This document shows positions 59,190-64,000 of a stretch of 64,000 nucleotides of DNA, one piece after another. A model generated the notes under the pieces. It worked only from the letters and a program-made list of their open reading frames with translations. It searched no databases and was not told the DNA's origin. Position 1 is the first letter of the stretch, and each line of letters starts with the position of its first letter. A program made the translations under genes and the position numbers. This stretch comes from Coprinus comatus (taxonomy: Eukaryota > Basidiomycota > Agaricomycetes > Agaricales > Agaricaceae): NCBI GenBank assembly GCA_034638255.1, contig JAWPGT010000086.1, positions 1-64,000 of the forward strand, in the 5' to 3' direction.

Positions 59190-60185
59190 CAGTAAAAAGG
59201 GCGATTACATATATGTACATGTAAGAAATGTATATTAATAATGTTCGGGTGATGTCATACTTGATGATAAAATGACGAGTGTAAGACATATTTTCATTGA
59301 CATGGTACGTACCTGATAAGTGACTCTAGTACCTGCAGTGTAACTGTATAGCAGATGTATACATGTAGTATACATTTATTTTATGACCATGCATGGTATA
59401 TACAAGGAAAGTAAAAGAAATATATGTTTATCACCAGAATTTTAATTGTCTTCTATGTAGTATAGTATTCTGGTGGACCTAATACCCGTCCATACACATT
59501 TGGTGATGCATATATGCTCAATAGCATAAAAGTAAGCTGCATATATCATGTAGGTATGGTAACAAGGCCAGATGTTTTATTGAATGATTTTAGTACCTGT
59601 ACTGTGTACATGGTATTTACATGTTTAAGCAACAATCTAATGTAATGTCAATTCCGCTCCAACAGGTTAGATGATGGTATATTGTTTTGAAGTGCTCTCA
59701 TCGCCGTGGATAAGAAAAGCAAATTGTTGACGAGTCCAAACATTAAGTCACACTGAGTACAACGTCTTTGTAGTGTAGTGGTATCTTTAATTATCAATTG
59801 ATGTAAGTAGGTGAGAAGTATAGGGTTCGATTCCAGGTTGTTGTAAATAAATTATGTACATGTGTGTGTGTATATACCCGAGTCAATATGATGAATAGAA
59901 AAGAAAAAACCAGCATAAGAAAAAGAAAGATGATAAAGTGAATTAGGACAATAGCAATTTCTTTTGTCAGAATCATTGATAATCTTTAAAATCTATATAT
60001 TCTGCATGTATTGGAATATATGACTTACAAGGTAAACATTTCGAGTGATACATGTATGCTAACCTGAACAGAGATATTTGAAAATATGCAGCAATACCCA
60101 AAAGGTAATAATGGTAAACCTTGTGACACATGGCAAACAAGGTAACTACATGTATTCTACATGTATTAAATCGCCCTTTTTGCTG
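59190..60185. mobile_element. hAT-like non-autonomous DNA transposon
   Basis: The 996-bp insert begins CAGTAAAAAGGGCGATT and ends with the reverse complement of CAGCAAAAAGGGCGATT (16 of 17 identical). The flanks TCTGACGT and ACGGACAT form an imperfect 8-bp duplication (5 of 8). Removing the insert and one flank copy gives an open frame through the host gene, which supports these borders. Subterminal TACATGTA-type motifs are frequent at both ends, as expected for transposase binding. No transposase is encoded, so it depends on another element. CAG ends and 8-bp duplications fit the hAT superfamily. Confidence 0.78.
59758..59844 (+). other. tRNA-like segment inside the transposon
   Basis: TAGTGTAGTGGTATC (59771-59785) matches a tRNA A box and GGGTTCGATTCC (59823-59834) a B box, at normal spacing. 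The ends ACAAC and GTTGT can pair in part, but the T stem and acceptor stem are mostly broken. It is a tRNA relic or a tRNA-derived element, not a working tRNA. Confidence 0.4.
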
Positions 60186-60971
60186 ACGGACATTACCTCT
60201 GGAGAAATTACCTATAACATCCAGCATCTGGGACTGATTGGAGTGGAGTTCGGCCAATCAGTGGAGAAACTACAACCATTGCAACTGCTAACATCTGTCA
60301 TCCTTCTCCCAAAATCGCCGGCAGATGTACAATCATTACAGCAATTCTGGTTACTTCTCACAGATGAAAATATACATCTTAGACGAATCATAGCAGGGCA
60401 GATATCTACAGGGCTTATGGAATATCTTTCTATGTCACATGGTCTTCTCTGGAGATACGAGAGGGATTAAAGGATATACCATCACCCAGTGACACATCTT
60501 TGCAGGAGCTTCTCACAGCATTGATACGACAACACCGAGAATCTCTCAGAACTCTCGTTGTAATGACATCAACAACACAATATGGTGTATTAAGACCCAA
60601 GATATCGATGTAGTAATTAGATTTACAAGTATCAGAAAGCTCGGTTTAACCATTGGTACGTGCAGTGATACCCAGTTTGATGGTCTTTCTTGCCACCTTG
60701 TAAGTGTCATATTGCTATCCTTATCCCATAATCAAATTTTAACACAGTCCAGAATCACCTGTTAAGTGCGATGATTGAAAAGATGCAATCCCTGTCAAAT
60801 CTTGGAATAAAAACGACAACGTATAATGGGTCGGCTGGTGAGGAGCCTATTAGCAATATACTTCACATTAGGAAGAGAGTACAAGACTGTATTCTCAGAC
60901 ACCGGTCCTCCATTCTGCCAAGGGGTAGAACATTGCCGATAATTACTACGGCTGCAGATACATTCTACTGA

Positions 60972-61522
60972 AAGGCGAGTTACTCACTAGGGGTGCGAGG
61001 GCCCGGTGTTGTCACAACCTCAAGAGTACACCATTCATGAAGAATGGCAGAGCTTTACCAGTGAACATGGTGGTATCAAACTAAAGAGAAAATTTACACT
61101 GGTGTTGTATTAAATACTACTACCCGTTTCCCACACAGCCATGAGGCTGTCCCCACACTACCCTGTACATTGTGATAATGGGTTGGAGATAAAGGACAAA
61201 TCCAGTATTTGCAGACAAACAAATAAGTGACTATTATTGAAATTCTTTCATCTCTACTTTTTATTGTATTGATGTTATATTTAGGCTTCTCCGAGGGTCT
61301 GTCGAACATATCAAATTTTCGATGACCAGAACTGATACTGAATATGATGTAGTTTAACTGCACATCATATGGACAGGTTAGGAGTAATAGAACATCACCA
61401 TTTCCATTTCATAATCTTTATGCTCAGACTGTTATATCATTTTCTACATATTCGTGCTATAAAATCACAAAGCTGCCTATGAATCGTATATTTTACCAGT
61501 TACTTGCAGGAACACCCATCTC
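60972..61522. other. Intergenic region
   Basis: Between the pseudogene and the second terpene synthase stop codon; no gene or RNA recognised. Confidence 0.55.
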
Positions 61523-62605
61523 CTATGGTGCTTTATTACTATAAACACCCAATTCAGTCAACCAATATCTTTTGGAAGACGTATGGAACAGGGTATAACC
61601 TGCCCAAAAGCGGATATAATCATGATAAACATCTTCATGATCCTTCAGAATGACACAAGTGCGTCTGTGTGACTCGCAGACATCGCTAACAAGCATGTGA
61701 AGTTGCTCCAGATTAGTTCTTCCATGGAGCTTTGCAACAAGTGACACAGTATTTTCTTCCTTGCCCTCAAGCTCTTCTTTATAGAATGATAGAATATCGC
61801 TAAATGGAGTACCAACCCGTACCATGTTAGATTGTGGAGGTTACCAAATGAATCATATGAACATACTTTGTGAAGTTGATTGTGTCTTCGAGCTCTGGGA
61901 ACGCATGGACATAGTGAGGGGGAATGGACGTTTCTGGGCGGAAGATAAATGCAGCATATGCTTTTGAGATTCCAGAAGCTATTCTGAGAAATTGGGGGTA
62001 CCGACGAGCCTCATTTACTAGCTACATTAAGTTTCACAGTCAGATGACAGCACTTCAAAATTTCTCAATTTATTACTTACATTTAATTTAGGAGTCAAAC
62101 TTTCCATCATCATACCATTCAGAAATGCGAAGGTTGCCACAATTATGAAGTTAGATGCAATGGGACAAAATAGTCTTGAGGTATTGGAAAGGATATCAGT
62201 AACGTTATTGAGGATATTGTGCTGATGTCTTTCATCCCTTGTATACATTCCCATAAAGTCACGGATACCATCCGAAAGCATCACAAAGTTATCATCAATG
62301 CATGTCAACAACCCAGTAAAAAGTGCAATGTAGAGTTGGATATCATGGGATTGGTAAAAATATGCAGAGTTTGTGATAACAATGCCAACATCAAGATATT
62401 TGGATAAAATATCCATGTCATAATTATGACGGTAGGCTTCTGCCCAGCACTCAGCCTCAAAAGCATGGCACGCATCTTCAGCAGGCACCTGGTCATTGAA
62501 GAGAGAGGGCTTGGGTATTGACATAAAGTCAAGCAAGATCTTGCGGACACCCTCGTATAGGTCATGGCCACCAATGGGTGTTGTGTATGTGAGCTTCGCA
62601 GCCAT
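61523..62605 (-). CDS. Trichodiene-synthase-like sesquiterpene cyclase (copy 2)
   Basis: Exons 62605-62081, 62021-61867 and 61799-61523 join to 318 aa. It is clearly paralogous to copy 1: YDMDILSKYLDVGIVITN, SAYFYQSHDIQLYIA and SKAYAAFIFRPETS have direct counterparts there, and both introns are at the same places. The second metal motif is complete (NDILSFYKE). The aspartate-rich motif reads CIDDNFVMLSD, so the third Asp of copy 1 (DDNYD) is Val here. Terpene synthases vary at that site, so reduced or changed activity is possible but not certain. The C terminus has SSKRYWLTEL, with Trp in place of the Arg of the RYRL segment. The reading frame is intact throughout. Confidence 0.8.
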
Positions 62606-64000
62606 TAGAGATGCTAGAGAGTGAGAACAGAATACTGAGGAATTGACATTTGACTTTGGGAGTAGTAGTAGCTTTTATACTCCAATAAGCAGTGTCCATG
62701 CTCATTAAATAATTTTGTATGTATCCCCTGACCGGCTTCAGAAGCCTCTGGCATAAGTTAATCATAGCAACTTACCGATGAAGCCTTGAAGTTTGAACGG
62801 AACGAACGGACTCAAAATTATCTTTAGTTCGTGGTGATGTTTTTATTAGAGACAGAGAGTTAAGTTCAAGACATAAGACATGGTCCCTAGTTTATTCAGA
62901 CTAGATCTGCTTAGGACACTCCGGTCACTTTATCCTATGCATGTGTATGGCCTGATAGTGTAAGAATACAGTTGCGGTCAAGCAAAGTACATTTCTTTAG
63001 TATCTCAGGGATGGCTCAATAGACTGAAAAGTTTTCTTGTCTAGTAGCTCCAATTGATGAATGGAAGCAAAATACACAGTTCCGAAAATTTTCCGGGTTC
63101 CCATGTTTTTTTTTGAGACTGCCAAAATTTTGGGCAGTTTGCCCACCACAAGTCTTTGATATTGTTAATAAGCACTATTTCTAATTAAAGAGCACCTCGG
63201 TATGTAACCTCCGAGATACATGCCTATACACTTTTTGCTTCCGAATAACCCAGGCGGCTTCCTTTCCAGTGAATCATATGATAAGCATCCCATGAATTGA
63301 CACAGGCATCAAATGCTTCATTGCAGTGTTTTTTCGAAAGGCTTTTTTGGGATCTGACGATGATGGTATTTACACCAGAAATTATATTTGAATGACTCAG
63401 CCAGATATTTCCATTCCAAGCCTCGGCACAGTACCTGTGCTGTCGACTCGATCTCCATTCTTAACGTACTTAATTTTCCCTCGTGAGACCAAAGCCAGCT
63501 GAAGGATTGAATTAAAGGATTGGAACGGGCCGGCAGTTTAATATTAAATATAGGCTCAAAAATTGCACCACTTACCAGTATGTCAAATTTTTAAAATTTC
63601 CTTTTACTCTTTTGTTTCTTTTCTCCTTTCGATACCCGGCATCACAGCCGTTCAACACTGCATTCATCCGAACATTTAACTGCACCTTTCTGGCCAAAAT
63701 CATGGTTATCCCATTCAATTCCCATATGTTTCTTAGTCCTACAATTCCACACACGAGCCTTCAACGATTTCTTGTTTCATGTCGTAAATATGTCCTTCGA
63801 AGGCCTTTCTGCAGTACTCTAGTGTAATATTTTTGTTGTGCAGATAGTACGAGTTGATCAATAAGATCTATGAGTAGAAACAAAATAATAAACTACTTCC
63901 ATAAGTTAAAATGTCCACGGCACAGAATACAATGCCATACCTCAATTTTCGAGACAATGAAACTGAGGAAAAGAAAAAGAAAATTTCGAACAATATCTCT
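62606..64000. other. Right end of window, no gene recognised
   Basis: About 1.4 kb. The left part is the promoter of terpene synthase copy 2. A short inverted motif around TGCCAAAATTTTGGGCA lies near 63120. Open frames at 63572-63827 on both strands overlap each other and have no recognisable motif; at most one could be the edge of a gene beyond the window. Confidence 0.5.

Larger units (their letters stand above)
58302..60971 (+). pseudogene. F-box/LRR-family pseudogene split by a transposon
   Basis: The start (58302) reads MESNILRLEPELLCLID. After a 50-nt intron come FRMACQQINRALVPRVFTSL and LLETLASSTNI, typical of a large basidiomycete F-box-like family. Further blocks are EPEWIQRDAIAAFATCRQL, LHRLTRLEKLTIIFHH, and, beyond a 996-bp insertion, EITYNIQHLGLIGVEF, DENIHLRRIIAGQIST, IREGLKDIPSPSD and a last piece ending TAADTFY. 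Defects: a one-base frame break at about 58955, the transposon at 59190-60185, another frame break at about 60446, an in-frame stop at about 60611, and a phase mismatch at the last intron. It is dead, but recently enough that most blocks remain readable. Confidence 0.8.

Noticed and set aside
1..64000. CRISPR arrays, rRNA genes, intact tRNA genes, bacterial-type operons
   Set aside because: No regularly spaced repeats with unique spacers, no rRNA-like blocks and no complete cloverleaf were recognised by eye; a eukaryotic chromosome end is not expected to carry CRISPR arrays.

Overview
The window is one chromosome end of a filamentous or yeast-like basidiomycete (Agaricomycotina). Position 1 starts inside a telomeric array written C6TAA (so TTAGGGGGG on the other strand). 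The genes have many short introns, mostly about 50-70 nt with GTAWGT-type donors. Several families are typical of basidiomycetes: F-box-like proteins, a DUF6535 membrane protein and a basidiomycete F-box/LRR family. The G-rich telomere unit and compact introns fit Tremellomycetes (Cryptococcus/Kwoniella relatives) best, but this is an inference, not an identification.

Layout. 1-3.2 kb: telomere, a small direct repeat, an AT-rich palindromic minisatellite, and a telomere-proximal gene whose product carries a ParB-like GGQHR motif and a long acidic Asn/Asp/Glu stretch. 4.2-7.8 kb: an 11-exon type II phosphatidylserine decarboxylase (C2-C2-EF hand-PSD). 8.1-9.2 kb: a dead GH6 cellobiohydrolase gene that has collected a hairpin element and a tiny poly-A retro-insertion. 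9.5-10.7 kb: remains of a DUF6535 gene. 13.5-14.6 kb: a GATA-finger regulator. 19.8-21.1 kb: a 3-ketoacyl-CoA thiolase. 21.6-28.4 kb: three F-box-like genes. 32.8-34.3 kb: a Zn(II)2Cys6 regulator. 35.6-42.3 kb: two low-complexity proteins of unknown function. 43.4-45.9 kb: a zinc alcohol dehydrogenase of the formaldehyde-dehydrogenase type, cut into about 16 exons, several tiny.

The right-hand 18 kb looks like an accessory block. It holds two secreted three-repeat cysteine proteins with an invariant CWGCC signature (46.5-47.1 and 57.4-57.8 kb) and two trichodiene-synthase-like terpene cyclases (52.6-53.7 and 61.5-62.6 kb). Between them lie a housekeeping arginine-biosynthesis gene (glutamate N-acetyltransferase/ornithine acetyltransferase, 54.1-55.7 kb) and an F-box/LRR pseudogene split by a 996-bp hAT-like element (58.3-61.0 kb).

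The most notable observations are the CWGCC repeat family, the microexons of the dehydrogenase gene (8 and 9 nt in succession), the paralogous terpene synthases with diverging metal-binding motifs, the hAT-like insertion whose 8-bp target duplication accounts for the interrupted reading frame, the 9-nt telomere unit, and the GC-AG intron placed exactly in the self-cleavage motif of the decarboxylase. Exon coordinates come from reading splice signals by eye. Where the exon lengths sum to an open frame I say so. Where they do not, I mark the model as unresolved.
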